From NCBI GenBank assembly GCA_016292015.1, contig JAEEZY010000028.1:1-59763 (forward strand): a DNA stretch of 59,763 nt, read 5' to 3'. The position numbers and the translations under genes are program-made. The notes under the pieces are model-generated. The model was not told the origin of the DNA. It saw only the letters and a list, made by a program, of their open reading frames with translations, and did not search any database. Shown here in pieces: positions 9,544 to 18,934 of the stretch (position 1 is its first letter; the number at the start of each line of letters is the position of its first letter). Source of the stretch: Bacteroidales bacterium. GTDB taxonomy: Bacteria > Bacteroidota > Bacteroidia > Bacteroidales > P3.

Positions 9544-11016
9544 ATGGCTGGGAAGATAAAGATACACAAAGGGTTGGATATACCGCTTACTGGGGCGGCG
9601 GAGTTGCGCTGCACCGATATGCGGCATATCAGGCTGTACGGCATACAGCCGGCCGACTTTGTGGGGTTCGCTCCGCGACTGGAGGTGCATGAGGGCGACA
9701 ACGTGGAGGCTGGACAGGCGGTGTTGAGCGACAAGTACAACGCGAAGATACGACTTACGTCGCCAGTGTGCGGAAAGGTGAAAGAAGTGCGTCGCGGCGA
9801 GCGGAGAGCTATAACCGCGGTGGTGATAGAGAAAGAGGGAGAACAGAAGCGCTGGACTTACGACACCGAGAAGATGAAAAGCAGAGAGGGGCTGACGGAG
9901 GCGATGACCGAGTGCGGATTGTGGGCGATGATGAAGCAGAGGCCGTTTGGCACGATTGCCAACCCCGACGAGAAGCCGAGAGATATCTTTATCAGCCTTT
10001 TCGACACAGCACCGCTGGGGCCGTGTCCGTGGAGGTCAATTACAGGTCACTGGTCACAGGTCACAGGTCACTACTTATTTGAAGGGTTGAATGCTTTGAG
10101 CATGCTGACCGATGGAATGGTGCACGTGTGTAGTAGAGAGTTTCAAGTTTCAAGGTTTAAGTTTAAAGGTTCGGAGAACGTCATATTCCACGAGGTGTCG
10201 GGGCCTCATCCAGCGGGGAACATCGGCACACAGATAGCGGCCATAGCACCGATAAACAAAGGAGAGCGGGTGTGGACGATGAACCCTCAGGATGTCGTGA
10301 CGCTGGGACGGCTGGTGACGACGGGCGACTATAGACCGGAGCGTCTGGTGGCCGTCACCGGTCCTGCGGCGGTTCATCCACAATACTATCATATTACAGC
10401 AGGGGCATTGCTCGGTGAACTGCTCAACGGACAGCTTTCGAGCAAAGACTATCCCAATCTGAACGCCGCCGACGGATTCGGCACACGGATAATAAGCGGC
10501 AACGTACTGAGTGGACGGAAAGCCACGTTGGAGGGATTCCTGGGTGCTTACGACAGTCAGGTGACGCTGATTGAGGAAGGCGACAGCTACGACTTTATGG
10601 GATGGCTGATGCCAGGATTGAAGAAACACAGCTTCTCAAGGACTTTCCTATCGGGCCTCATGCCTAAAAGTGACCGGAACATAGTGACCAGTGACCAGAT
10701 ACAGGTCACAAGTCACAGGTCACAGGTCACAGGTCACAGATCACTCATCACATATAATTTCAATACCAACCTCCATGGTGGCGTGCGTCCGCTGGTGTTC
10801 AGCGGCGACTTTGAGCGAGTGTTCCCGTTTGACATCTACCCCACCCAGCTGATAAAGGCGGCCATCATAGGCGATATCGACCTGATGGAACAGCTGGGCA
10901 TATATGAGGTGGAGCCAGAGGACTTCGCCTTGTGTGAATATATTGACCCGTCGAAGACGGAGATACAGACAATCATAAGAGAGGCATTGGAGAAGGTGAG
11001 AGTTTCTAGTTTTTAG
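9544..11016 (+). CDS. nqrA: Na+-translocating NADH:quinone reductase subunit A, with repeat-derived insertions
   Basis: NqrA is the peripheral subunit of the six-subunit Na+-NQR, which couples NADH oxidation by quinone to sodium export at the inner membrane. Family landmarks are present: KIHKGLDIPLTGAAE at the N-terminus, SGPHPAGNIGTQI in the middle and FNTNLHGGVRPLVFSG near the end. At 490 residues it is longer than usual (about 450). The extra length matches three in-frame stretches made of short repeats: SITGHWSQVTGHY (10034-10071), SREFQVSRFKFKG (10135-10175) and TSDQIQVTSHRSQVTGHRS (10684-10750), all between conserved blocks. The gene is first in the nqrABCDEF operon. Confidence 0.93.
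   Translation: MAGKIKIHKGLDIPLTGAAELRCTDMRHIRLYGIQPADFVGFAPRLEVHEGDNVEAGQAVLSDKYNAKIRLTSPVCGKVKEVRRGERRAITAVVIEKEGEQKRWTYDTEKMKSREGLTEAMTECGLWAMMKQRPFGTIANPDEKPRDIFISLFDTAPLGPCPWRSITGHWSQVTGHYLFEGLNALSMLTDGMVHVCSREFQVSRFKFKGSENVIFHEVSGPHPAGNIGTQIAAIAPINKGERVWTMNPQDVVTLGRLVTTGDYRPERLVAVTGPAAVHPQYYHITAGALLGELLNGQLSSKDYPNLNAADGFGTRIISGNVLSGRKATLEGFLGAYDSQVTLIEEGDSYDFMGWLMPGLKKHSFSRTFLSGLMPKSDRNIVTSDQIQVTSHRSQVTGHRSLITYNFNTNLHGGVRPLVFSGDFERVFPFDIYPTQLIKAAIIGDIDLMEQLGIYEVEPEDFALCEYIDPSKTEIQTIIREALEKVRVSSF
10034..10071 (+). repeat. GTCACAG-type repeat inside nqrA (first insertion)
   Basis: Degenerate copies of a 7-bp unit (GGTCACT, GGTCACA) lie in frame inside nqrA. They encode SITGHWSQVTGHY at a place where NqrA proteins normally pass directly from the DTAPL block to the GLNALSMLT block. 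Confidence 0.85.
10135..10175 (+). repeat. AAGTTTC/AAGGTTT repeat inside nqrA (second insertion)
   Basis: Seven-to-eight-base units of the AAACTTG family (read as TTTCAAG, TTTAAG) encode SREFQVSRFKFKG between VHVCS and the SENVIFHEVSGPHPAG block. Confidence 0.75.
10684..10750 (+). repeat. GTCACAG-type repeat inside nqrA (third insertion)
   Basis: GTGACCAGTGACCAG is followed by several tandem GTCACAG units and ATCACTCATCAC. It is in frame and encodes about 22 extra residues just before the conserved NTNLHGG block. Confidence 0.88.
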
Positions 11017-11025
11017 TTTTGAGTC

Positions 11026-12180
11026 ATGAACGGACTTCGGAGATATATAGACAAGATAAAGCCCACCTTCAGCGAGGGGGGCAAGCTTGCGTGGCTGCAA
11101 AGCACCTTCGAGGCGTTCGAGACATTCCTGTTCACGCCGAATAGCGTCACCAGGCGTGGGAGTCACATACGCGACGCGGTGGATATGAAGCGGTCGATGA
11201 TTACGGTCGTCATAGCCTTGATGCCAGCGTTGCTGTTCGGGATGTGGAACATCGGGCACCAATGGGCGGCGGCCAGCGGCCAACAGGCGTCGTTCTGGCT
11301 GTGCTTCGTCTTCGGATTGGTGAGGATGCTGCCGCTGATTGCGGTATCGTATATCGTAGGGCTCACGATAGAGTTTGCCTTCGCACAGGTGCGCCACCAC
11401 GAGGTGAACGAAGGGTTCCTGGTGACAGGATTGATAATACCGATGATAGTGCCGGTGACGACGCCGCTGTGGCAGCTGGCGCTGGCGGTGGCCTTCGCCG
11501 TGGTGATCGGCAAAGAGGTGTTTGGCGGCACAGGCATGAATTTCCTTAATCCCGCTTTGGTAGCGCGCGCATTCCTGTTCTTCGCCTACCCGACGCACAT
11601 GTCGGGCGACTCTGTATGGACAGCAGCCAAATGGTGGGGCACCGACGCGATAGCGGGTGCGACGCCGCTGGGCGAGATGATGGGCGGAAGCATAAGACCT
11701 ACTGCATCGCTGCTCGACCTGTTTGTCGGCACCACAGCGGGTTCGACCTGCGAGACATCGGCAATAGCCATACTGCTGGGAGCGTTGATACTGCTGGGAA
11801 GCGGCATCGCCTCGTGGCGCACGATGCTGAGCATATTCATCGGCGGCGGCGCGATGGGCCTCGTGTTCAACCTCATCGGAGCCAACAGCTATATGCAGCT
11901 GCCGTTCTACTACCACTATGTTATGGGCGGATTCATGTTTGGCGCGGTGTTTATGGCCACCGACCCCGTGACCTCGGCGCAGACGAACGCCGGCAAGTGG
12001 ATTTACGGCTTACTAGTGGGTTTGTTTGCCGTACTGCTGCGAGTGGTCAACCCAGCATATCCCGAAGGGATGATGCTCAGCATACTGCTTATGAACTGCT
12101 TTGCGCCACTGATTGACCACTGTGTGGTGGCCGTGAATATCGGCCGACGCAAGAAAAGATGGAAGGAGGCGCAGAAATGA
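11026..12180 (+). CDS. nqrB: Na+-NQR subunit B
   Basis: NqrB is the main membrane subunit of Na+-NQR and carries covalent FMN. The 384-residue protein has the family's multiple transmembrane helices and the flavinylation stretch DAIAGATPLGEMM, in which Thr213 of GAT is the expected FMN-linked residue. It starts 9 bp after nqrA, following a short GTTTTTAGTTTTGAG repeat-like spacer. Its stop overlaps the nqrC start (ATGA). Confidence 0.95.
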   Translation: MNGLRRYIDKIKPTFSEGGKLAWLQSTFEAFETFLFTPNSVTRRGSHIRDAVDMKRSMITVVIALMPALLFGMWNIGHQWAAASGQQASFWLCFVFGLVRMLPLIAVSYIVGLTIEFAFAQVRHHEVNEGFLVTGLIIPMIVPVTTPLWQLALAVAFAVVIGKEVFGGTGMNFLNPALVARAFLFFAYPTHMSGDSVWTAAKWWGTDAIAGATPLGEMMGGSIRPTASLLDLFVGTTAGSTCETSAIAILLGALILLGSGIASWRTMLSIFIGGGAMGLVFNLIGANSYMQLPFYYHYVMGGFMFGAVFMATDPVTSAQTNAGKWIYGLLVGLFAVLLRVVNPAYPEGMMLSILLMNCFAPLIDHCVVAVNIGRRKKRWKEAQK

Positions 12181-12773
12181 AACAGTTCTCCAACCGATAT
12201 ATGTTGCTCTATTCGCTGGCGCTGGTGGCGGTGTCGGCGGTGGTGCTTTCGGTGACCGCCGTGACGCTGAAACCGCGAGAGGATCTCAACCGACAGATTG
12301 AGCAACAGCAGATGATACTCAAAACCATAGGACTCGACTGCGCCAAAAGCGAGACGCCTCAGGCGTATGAACGCCACATCGCCGAAGCCGAACATAACGG
12401 CAAAACCTATTACCGCTACGACTGCGACGAGAGGCAGGGCATCATCCTTCCACTTCACGGAACAGGCCTCTGGGGACCGATATGGGGATATCTGGCACTC
12501 GATGGCAACGGCAAAGTGGTGGGTGCCGTTTTCGACCACAAAGGCGAGACACCCGGATTGGGAGGAGAGATAGCCACCGACAAGTTCGCCCAGCGCTTCG
12601 TTGGGAAAAGCATGGGAGAGCATCCAATATACCTGACCAAGAACGCCGACAAAGACAACCCCTATCAAGTGGATGCCATAAGCGGCGGCACCATGACCAG
12701 CAACGGAGTCACGCAGATGTTGGAAGAAGGGTATGACGACTACAAAAAGATAAGAGAGGACGCCACAAGATGA
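12177..12773 (+). CDS. nqrC: Na+-NQR subunit C
   Basis: NqrC is anchored by one N-terminal helix (NRYMLLYSLALVAVSAVVLSVTAV) and has a periplasmic FMN-binding domain. The flavinylation motif reads DAISGGTMTSNGV, with Gly replacing the usual Ala before the expected FMN-bearing Thr172. The ATG at 12177 overlaps the nqrB stop, which fixes the start. An upstream ATG at 12159 lies inside nqrB and is less likely. The product is 198 residues. Its TGA overlaps the nqrD ATG, so nqrB-C-D are translationally coupled. Confidence 0.95.
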   Translation: MKQFSNRYMLLYSLALVAVSAVVLSVTAVTLKPREDLNRQIEQQQMILKTIGLDCAKSETPQAYERHIAEAEHNGKTYYRYDCDERQGIILPLHGTGLWGPIWGYLALDGNGKVVGAVFDHKGETPGLGGEIATDKFAQRFVGKSMGEHPIYLTKNADKDNPYQVDAISGGTMTSNGVTQMLEEGYDDYKKIREDATR

Positions 12774-13372
12774 GAAACTGGAAGCTGATAACGATGCCTT
12801 TTGACAAGGAAAACCCGATAACCGTACAGGTGTTGGGCATCTGCTCGTGTCTGGCGGTGACGGCACAGTTGAAGCCCGCGCTGGTGATGGCGGTGTCGGT
12901 GACGGTGGTGGTGGCGCTGGCGAACCTCATCATCTCGATTATGCGCAAGAGCATCCCGCCACGCATACGCATCATCGTGCAGCTGGTGGTTGTCTCTACG
13001 CTGGTGGTGCTGGTGGACTTGTTCCTCAAGGCCTTCGTCTATGACGTGAGCAAGCAGCTGTCGGTGTTTGTGGGGCTTATCATCACCAACTGTATCGTGA
13101 TGGGACGCCTCGAGGCTTTCGCGATGACCAACCCTCCCCTACCCTCGCTGTGCGACGGCATAGGCAACGGCCTCGGCTATGGCATCATACTGGTGGCGTT
13201 GGGTACGGTGAGAGAGCTGTTCGGCAGCGGCACGCTGCTGGGTTATCCCGTGATGGAGAAGATTGGAGCCTACAACATAGGATACGAAAACAACGGATTG
13301 ATGATAATGCCGCCGATGGCGCTGATACTCGTGGGGTTGATAATATGGTTGCAGCGGAGCAGGAAGGGGTGA
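12770..13372 (+). CDS. nqrD: Na+-NQR subunit D
   Basis: A 200-residue integral membrane protein of the NqrD/RnfE family. It has about six helices and conserved features such as [37 protein letters not shown] and [13 protein letters not shown]. With NqrE it forms the antiparallel core that binds an intramembrane iron centre and lies in the electron and sodium path; the cysteines in GICSCLAV and TNCIVMG match the family. The four-base overlap with nqrC supports the start. Confidence 0.95.
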   Translation: MRNWKLITMPFDKENPITVQVLGICSCLAVTAQLKPALVMAVSVTVVVALANLIISIMRKSIPPRIRIIVQLVVVSTLVVLVDLFLKAFVYDVSKQLSVFVGLIITNCIVMGRLEAFAMTNPPLPSLCDGIGNGLGYGIILVALGTVRELFGSGTLLGYPVMEKIGAYNIGYENNGLMIMPPMALILVGLIIWLQRSRKG

Positions 13373-13403
13373 GTTTTTAGTTTTAAGTGGTCAGAAAATA
13401 GAA

Positions 13404-14021
13404 ATGCAAGAGATAGTCAACATATTCGTCAAGTCGATATTTATCGACAACATGATATTCGCCTTCTTCCTGGGCATGTGCTCGTATTTGGCGGTGTCGA
13501 AGACGGTGAAGACGTCGGCGGGGTTGGGCATTGCCGTGACCTTCGTGCTGCTGGTGACGGTGCCCATCAACTGGCTACTCAACAAATACGTGTTGTCGCC
13601 TGGCGCACTCGCTTGGATAAGTCCGTCGCTGGCAAACGTCGACCTCTCGTTCCTCTCGCTCATCATGTTCATCGCCGTGATAGCCGCCATTGTGCAGATA
13701 GTGGAGATGACCATCGAGCGGTTCAGCCCCACGCTCTACTACGCCTTGGGCATCTTTCTGCCGCTGATAGCGGTGAACTGTGCCGTGATGGGCGGCTCGC
13801 TCTTCATGCAGGAGCGTGGCTATTCGTCCATCGGCGAGGTGCTGGCGTTCGCCCTCGGCTCGGGCATCGGGTGGTTCCTGGCCATCGTCGCCATCGCTGC
13901 CATACGAGAGAAACTGCGCTACTCCCACATACCACCAGCGCTGCAAGGCGTCGGTATAACCTTCATCATCACCGGCCTTATGGGATTGGCGTTCATGTCG
14001 TTTATGGGGATAAAGATTTAG
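13404..14021 (+). CDS. nqrE: Na+-NQR subunit E
   Basis: A 205-residue six-helix membrane protein of the NqrE/RnfA family, paired with NqrD. Conserved blocks include [42 protein letters not shown] and [19 protein letters not shown]. Cysteines in GMCSYLAV and VNCAVMG correspond to ligands of the shared iron centre. It starts 31 bp after nqrD, across a short AGTTTTTAGTTTTAAG spacer. It is followed by a longer repeat tract that separates it from nqrF. Confidence 0.95.
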   Translation: MQEIVNIFVKSIFIDNMIFAFFLGMCSYLAVSKTVKTSAGLGIAVTFVLLVTVPINWLLNKYVLSPGALAWISPSLANVDLSFLSLIMFIAVIAAIVQIVEMTIERFSPTLYYALGIFLPLIAVNCAVMGGSLFMQERGYSSIGEVLAFALGSGIGWFLAIVAIAAIREKLRYSHIPPALQGVGITFIITGLMGLAFMSFMGIKI

Positions 14022-14092
14022 TGAATTGTGAAGTTGTGAATTGACGAATGAAACTTGAAACTCAAAACTTGAAACTTAAAACTTAAAACTTG
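14021..14092 (+). repeat. GTGAATT/AAACTTG repeat tract between nqrE and nqrF
   Basis: GTGAATTGTGAAGTTGTGAA is followed by five or six degenerate copies of AAACTTG/AAACTTA. The tract fills the whole nqrE-nqrF gap. The last copy supplies the TTG that serves as the only plausible nqrF start. Confidence 0.88.
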
Positions 14093-15367
14093 CTTTACAC
14101 CCTGTTCATAGCCCTATTCGTTTTCGCGGTAGTGATACTGCTGCTGGTCACTTTGCTGCTGGTGTTGCGGAGCAAGCTGGTCAAGCAGGGTAAGGTGACC
14201 ATCAGCATCAACGACGACCAACGGCTGGAGGTGGAATCGGGAGGCAGCCTTATCTCAACGCTGGGAGATCAGGGCATACACCTGCCGTCGGCGTGCGGCG
14301 GAAAGGGCAGCTGCGGACAGTGCCGCTGTCGTGTGCTGAAAGGCGGCGGAAGCATACTGCCCACCGAGGTGGGATTTTTCACACGTAAGGAGATAGCCGA
14401 AGGATGGCGGCTTGGCTGCCAGACAAAGGTGAAAGAGGACATGAGTCTCGCCATCCCGCAGTCGATACTAAGCGTCAAAGAATACGAGTGCACGGTCATC
14501 TCCAACCGCAATGTGGCGACTTTCATCAAAGAGTTCCGTGTGCAGTTGCCAGCCGGCGAACACATGGACTTCAAGCCCGGCTCATACGCACAGATACGCA
14601 TACCCACCTTCAAAATAGACTACAACGACTACGACCGCAGCCTCATTGGCGACGAATACCTGCCGGCATGGGAGCATATGAAGATGTTCGACTTGAAATG
14701 TGTGAACAGCGAAGAGACGGTACGCGCCTACTCGATGGCGAACTACCCAGCCGAAGGCGATGTCTTCATGCTCACCGTGCGTATAGCCACACCACCGCTG
14801 ACGCCAGACCGTAAAGGATTCCAGAAGGTGAACCCAGGTATAGCCTCGTCGTATATCTTCTCGCTCAAGCCAGGCGACAAGGTGACGATGTCGGGCCCAT
14901 ACGGAGAGTTCCACGTGAGGGAACATGCAGCAGACGGAAGTCAGTTGCCAGAGATGGTTTGGATTGGCGGCGGAGCAGGTATGGCGCCGCTCAGGGCGCA
15001 AATTATGCACCTCACACGGACCATGGGAGTGCGTGACCGCGAGATGCACTACTTCTATGGCGCACGCGCGCTCAACGAGGTGTTCTACCTCGACGACTTC
15101 CTGCAGCTAGAACGCGATTTCGAGAACTTCCACTTCCACCTCGCCCTAGACAGGGAAGACCCGACAGCCGATGCCGCAGGCGTGAAATACACCGTAGGCT
15201 TCGTGCATCAGGTGATGTACAACACCTACCTGAAAGACCATCCCGAACCCGAAGAGATAGAATACTATATGTGCGGCCCCGGCCCAATGAGCAAAGCTGT
15301 GACAGAAATGCTCTACAACCTCGGAGTGGAAGAGGAGAACATCATGTACGACAACTTCGGCGGGTGA
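14090..15367 (+). CDS. nqrF: Na+-NQR subunit F (NADH dehydrogenase, FAD and 2Fe-2S)
   Basis: NqrF takes electrons from NADH. One N-terminal helix (LFIALFVFAVVILLLVTLLLVL) is followed by a ferredoxin domain with the 2Fe-2S ligand pattern ACGGKGSCGQCRC, then FAD- and NAD-binding reductase domains (RAYSMANYP, WIGGGAGMAPLRAQ, YYMCGPGPM). The length of 425 residues is normal. There is no ATG: the frame begins at TTG 14090, the end of an AAACTTG repeat, and no better start exists upstream. The repeat appears to have replaced the original initiation region. A terminator follows. Confidence 0.95.
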   Translation: MLYTLFIALFVFAVVILLLVTLLLVLRSKLVKQGKVTISINDDQRLEVESGGSLISTLGDQGIHLPSACGGKGSCGQCRCRVLKGGGSILPTEVGFFTRKEIAEGWRLGCQTKVKEDMSLAIPQSILSVKEYECTVISNRNVATFIKEFRVQLPAGEHMDFKPGSYAQIRIPTFKIDYNDYDRSLIGDEYLPAWEHMKMFDLKCVNSEETVRAYSMANYPAEGDVFMLTVRIATPPLTPDRKGFQKVNPGIASSYIFSLKPGDKVTMSGPYGEFHVREHAADGSQLPEMVWIGGGAGMAPLRAQIMHLTRTMGVRDREMHYFYGARALNEVFYLDDFLQLERDFENFHFHLALDREDPTADAAGVKYTVGFVHQVMYNTYLKDHPEPEEIEYYMCGPGPMSKAVTEMLYNLGVEEENIMYDNFGG

Positions 15368-15386
15368 GGATAATGCCTGAAAGATG

Positions 15387-15412
15387 TGGTGCTTAAATGC
15401 TTGAATACTTAA
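15387..15412 (+). repeat. TGCTTAAA/TGCTTGAA repeat after nqrF
   Basis: Three degenerate 8-9 bp units (GTGCTTAAA, TGCTTGAA, TACTTAAAG) of the same family as 4871-4915 lie immediately before the operon terminator. Confidence 0.65.
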
Positions 15413-15435
15413 AGCGTGTCGGTGACATGCTTTTT
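15411..15435 (+). terminator. Terminator of the nqr operon
   Basis: AAAGCGTGTC-GGT-GACATGCTTT forms a 10-bp stem with one G-U pair and runs into TTTTT. Confidence 0.75.
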
Positions 15436-15462
15436 ATTTATATATAAACCAAAGATTTTTAG

Positions 15463-15470
15463 TATCTTTG
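15463..15470 (+). promoter_or_regulatory. Bacteroidota -7 element for yidC
   Basis: TATCTTTG followed by CAAAC lies 86 bp before the yidC ATG and after the nqr terminator, so yidC begins a new transcript. Confidence 0.7.
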
Positions 15471-15555
15471 CAAACTCGTTTTGTGGGGTGGGATTTGCGG
15501 TAGGGTGATTATGATTTAGTATTCAAACAGTTATACACAGTATTCAGAAAACGGA

Positions 15556-17544
15556 ATGAACAAACAGTCTATTATCGGTCTAGTACTCATCTTCGCGATA
15601 TTTGTGGGATATATGTTCTGGGTGACTCCCAGCAAAGCAGAGCGCGAAAAGCAGATGGCCGAATATCAACGGAAACTCGACTCTATAGCACTGGTGGAGG
15701 CACAGGAACAGGCGATGGCCGACTCGTTGCGCGCACAGCAGGAGGCGCTGAAAGCCGCACAGGAGGCAGGCGACAGCGCCACTTTAGCTGAGATGGCCGC
15801 AAACATGGGGGTATTTGGTGCCAATTTCCACAAGGAAAGCTCAGTTATCACCGTCAGGAACGGCAAACTAGACATAGACTTCAACACCAAAGGCGCCCGT
15901 GTGGACAAGGTGGTGGTGAACGAGTACCTCACCTACGACAGCATGCCACTGGTGCTGGTATCACCGTCGGACTCGAACTTCAACATAGAGCTTCCGCTCA
16001 ACGACATCCACGCCAACGCAGCGAACACCGGAGAGCTGGTGTTTGAGCCTTATATCGACGGCCATCCGTTTGACGGGCAATCGACTTTGAGCGTTGCCGA
16101 AGGTGACTCGCTGCAGCTCTCGTTCCGCGCCTACGCAGCATCGGACAGCACCGAGACGGAAGAACGATACATCGAGTTTATCTATACCGTCAAGGGCGGC
16201 GACTACAAGGTGGGCTTCGACGTGAGGTTCCACAACCTGGGGCAGATAGTGCAGAACAACGGCTACCTGAACATGCAATGGAACAACCGCATGAACCGTC
16301 AGGAGAAAGTCGATAAGAGCGGCAAGGGCAGCTCGAACCGCAACAAGGACGCCGAGCGCTTCAATACGAGTATATACTACAAGTCGCTGAAGGGCAAGGT
16401 GGACAACCTGAAGTTTGGCAAGGACAGCGAGAAGGCAGTCAAATATCCAGTCAGCTGGATTGCCTACAAGCAGCAGTTCTTCTGCGCGATACTGATGACC
16501 GACTCGGCGTTTGCCTCAACCAACCTCGCAGTCGCGACCGACCGCAACGACACCGCAGCCAACTATCTGTGCGACATGAGCAGCAACATCTTCCTCGACT
16601 ATAGTGGCGAGAAAGACTACGCGCTGGACATGGACTTCTATTTCGGCCCGTCGAAATACCACGACCTGAGAGCCATGCATCGCAAGTTCGAGCGCATGAT
16701 ACCGCTGGGGTGGGGATTCTTCTTCACCCAGTGGATAAGCCGTTATGCTATCATCCCCGTGTTCAACCTGCTTGAGAAATTCAACTGGAACTACGGTATC
16801 ATAGTCATCGTGTTGACCTTCCTGTTGCGTCTTGTGCTGTTCCCACTCACCTTCAAGTCGTATCAAGGCAGCGCCATCATGCGCATACTGCAACCAGAGA
16901 TGCAGGAGCTGAACAAGAGGTTCCCCAACCAAGAAGACGCCATGAAGAAACAGCAGGCGATGAGCCAGTTGCAGAAGAAAGCTGGATACAACCCCATGAT
17001 GGGATGCCTGCCGGCGTTGATACAGCTGCCTATCATCTGGGCGATGTTCAGATTCTACCCCGCATCCATTGAGCTGAGACAGAAGTCGTTCCTCTGGTGT
17101 GACGACCTCTCGACATACGACTCGATACTCGACTTCGGGTTCAACATACCGCTCTATGGCGACCACATCTCGCTGTTCTGCCTGCTGATGTTCGCCGTGC
17201 AGTTCTTCTACACCTGGTACACGATGAAAGGCCAGAGCGCGCAGATGAGCATGCCCGGCATGAAGCTGATGATGTACTTCATGCCATTCATGATGCTGTT
17301 TTTGTTCAACAGCCAGTCGGCTGCATTGAACCTCTACTACTTCGTGTCGCTGAGCTTGACGATGATACAGATGATACTCATCCGCCAGTTTACCAGCGAG
17401 AAGAAAGTGCGCCAGCGCATAGTGGAATACGACCAGAAGCACAAGGGCAAGCCGCAGAAGAAGAGCAAGTTTCAGCAGAGACTGGAAGAGATGCAGAAGA
17501 TGGCGGAAGAAGCGCAGAGGCAACGTGCAAAACAGGGGAAATAA
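15556..17544 (+). CDS. yidC: Membrane protein insertase YidC
   Basis: YidC inserts and folds inner-membrane proteins, alone or with SecYEG. The 662-residue protein has the Gram-negative layout: an N-terminal anchor (SIIGLVLIFAIFVGYMFWV), a charged coiled segment to about residue 75, a large periplasmic beta-domain to about 370, and the Oxa1 core with several helices (FNWNYGIIVIVLTFLLRLVLFPLTFKS; MGCLPALIQLPIIWAMFRFY). A basic C-terminal tail (QKHKGKPQKKSKFQQRL) fits ribosome contact. nhaD follows after 31 bp. Confidence 0.97.
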   Translation: MNKQSIIGLVLIFAIFVGYMFWVTPSKAEREKQMAEYQRKLDSIALVEAQEQAMADSLRAQQEALKAAQEAGDSATLAEMAANMGVFGANFHKESSVITVRNGKLDIDFNTKGARVDKVVVNEYLTYDSMPLVLVSPSDSNFNIELPLNDIHANAANTGELVFEPYIDGHPFDGQSTLSVAEGDSLQLSFRAYAASDSTETEERYIEFIYTVKGGDYKVGFDVRFHNLGQIVQNNGYLNMQWNNRMNRQEKVDKSGKGSSNRNKDAERFNTSIYYKSLKGKVDNLKFGKDSEKAVKYPVSWIAYKQQFFCAILMTDSAFASTNLAVATDRNDTAANYLCDMSSNIFLDYSGEKDYALDMDFYFGPSKYHDLRAMHRKFERMIPLGWGFFFTQWISRYAIIPVFNLLEKFNWNYGIIVIVLTFLLRLVLFPLTFKSYQGSAIMRILQPEMQELNKRFPNQEDAMKKQQAMSQLQKKAGYNPMMGCLPALIQLPIIWAMFRFYPASIELRQKSFLWCDDLSTYDSILDFGFNIPLYGDHISLFCLLMFAVQFFYTWYTMKGQSAQMSMPGMKLMMYFMPFMMLFLFNSQSAALNLYYFVSLSLTMIQMILIRQFTSEKKVRQRIVEYDQKHKGKPQKKSKFQQRLEEMQKMAEEAQRQRAKQGK

Positions 17545-17575
17545 AATATTGTCAAATCTATAAACACACAAAATT

Positions 17576-18934
17576 ATGGTAATAGGACTTGTTACTATAT
17601 TCGTAATCGGATACTTCTGCATTGCCATGGAGCATCCGTTCAAAATCAACAAGACCGCCACGGCGCTGATGCTAGGCACGCTACTTTGGACGGTGTTCGT
17701 CTTCTGCAACGCTATCGCACAACCCACGATGGACAGCGAGGCATGGCATGCCTTCATCTCGGAGCACCTGGTGGAGAACCTCGGTGAGACGGCTGAGATT
17801 GTGTTCTTCCTTCTGGGCGCTATGACCATCGTGACCTTGATTGAAGACTATCAGGGTTTCCGCGTCATCACCGACAAGATCACCACGACCAACAAGAAGA
17901 AACTGTTGTGGATACTCTCGATACTCACTTTCTTCCTGTCGGCGCTGCTCGACAACATGACCACCGCCATCGTGATGGTCGCCCTGCTGCGCAAGCTGAT
18001 TGCAGACAAACGCGAGCGCTGGCTCTATGCCGGAATGGTTATTCTCGCAGCCAACGCAGGCGGTGCATGGAGCCCCATCGGAGACGTGACGACCATCATG
18101 CTCTGGATAGGCGGACAGGTGACTACCGTTAACATCATTGTGAAAACCCTCATCGCATCGCTGGTGTGCATGGTGGTGCCCGTGCTTATCGTGGGAGCCA
18201 CGCTGAAAGGCGACATCGAGCGTCCCGAAGCCAGCAACTCGGGAGTCGAGGTGCCCTCCAACCTGCGCAAGCTCGTTCTCTTCATGGGTATCGGCGGACT
18301 TATCTTCGTCCCCATCTTCAAGACCATCACCCACCTGCCTCCCTATCTCGGTATGCTCTTCGCCTTGGGTATCCTCTGGGTGACCACCGAGATACTGAGT
18401 CGCAAGTATGAGAAAGAGGGGCACAAGCTGCCTACCGCGGTGAGCACCCTCGAGCATATCGACACCCCCACCATACTCTTCTTCCTCGGCATCCTGATGG
18501 CCGTAAGCTGCCTGAAGGTGGCCGGCATCCTCGCCAGCCTTGCAGGCGGTCTGAACAACGCCTTCGGTGTGGAAGCACCTGGATTCTTCTTCATCGACCT
18601 CATCATTGGAGTACTCTCATCGGTGGTCGATAACGTGCCTCTGGTGGCAGCCGCCATGGGTATGTATCCTATCACTGGCGCCGAAGTCGATTTTGCCGTC
18701 AACCACCCCTTCTGGGAGTTCTTGGCCTACTGCGCCGGAACGGGCGGATCGCTCCTTATCATCGGTTCGGCAGCTGGAGTTGCCGTTATGGGTATGGAGA
18801 AGATAGACTTCATTTGGTATCTCAAGAAAATCTCACTGCTCGCATTGGCCGGTTACATCGCAGGTGCACTTGTGTTTATCGCCATGGATGTAACGCTGTT
18901 CGAACATATATCCTGGCTGCGTGATTTAGCGTGA
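17576..18934 (+). CDS. nhaD: NhaD-family Na+/H+ antiporter
   Basis: A 452-residue inner-membrane protein of the ion-transporter superfamily with about 12 hydrophobic segments. NhaD-type blocks include NLGETAEIVFFLLGAMTIVTLIE, LLDNMTTAIVMVALLRKL, AGGAWSPIGDVTTIMLWIGG and GTGGSLLIIGSAAGVAVMG. It would exchange external protons for internal sodium (or lithium), a sensible neighbour for a sodium-pumping NQR, since both use the sodium gradient. Its stop overlaps the start of the next gene by one base, so the two are coupled. Confidence 0.92.
   Translation: MVIGLVTIFVIGYFCIAMEHPFKINKTATALMLGTLLWTVFVFCNAIAQPTMDSEAWHAFISEHLVENLGETAEIVFFLLGAMTIVTLIEDYQGFRVITDKITTTNKKKLLWILSILTFFLSALLDNMTTAIVMVALLRKLIADKRERWLYAGMVILAANAGGAWSPIGDVTTIMLWIGGQVTTVNIIVKTLIASLVCMVVPVLIVGATLKGDIERPEASNSGVEVPSNLRKLVLFMGIGGLIFVPIFKTITHLPPYLGMLFALGILWVTTEILSRKYEKEGHKLPTAVSTLEHIDTPTILFFLGILMAVSCLKVAGILASLAGGLNNAFGVEAPGFFFIDLIIGVLSSVVDNVPLVAAAMGMYPITGAEVDFAVNHPFWEFLAYCAGTGGSLLIIGSAAGVAVMGMEKIDFIWYLKKISLLALAGYIAGALVFIAMDVTLFEHISWLRDLA

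Noticed and set aside
16516..17829. 437-codon frame opposite yidC and nhaD
   Set aside because: It spans two well-supported genes in antisense and has no recognisable domains.
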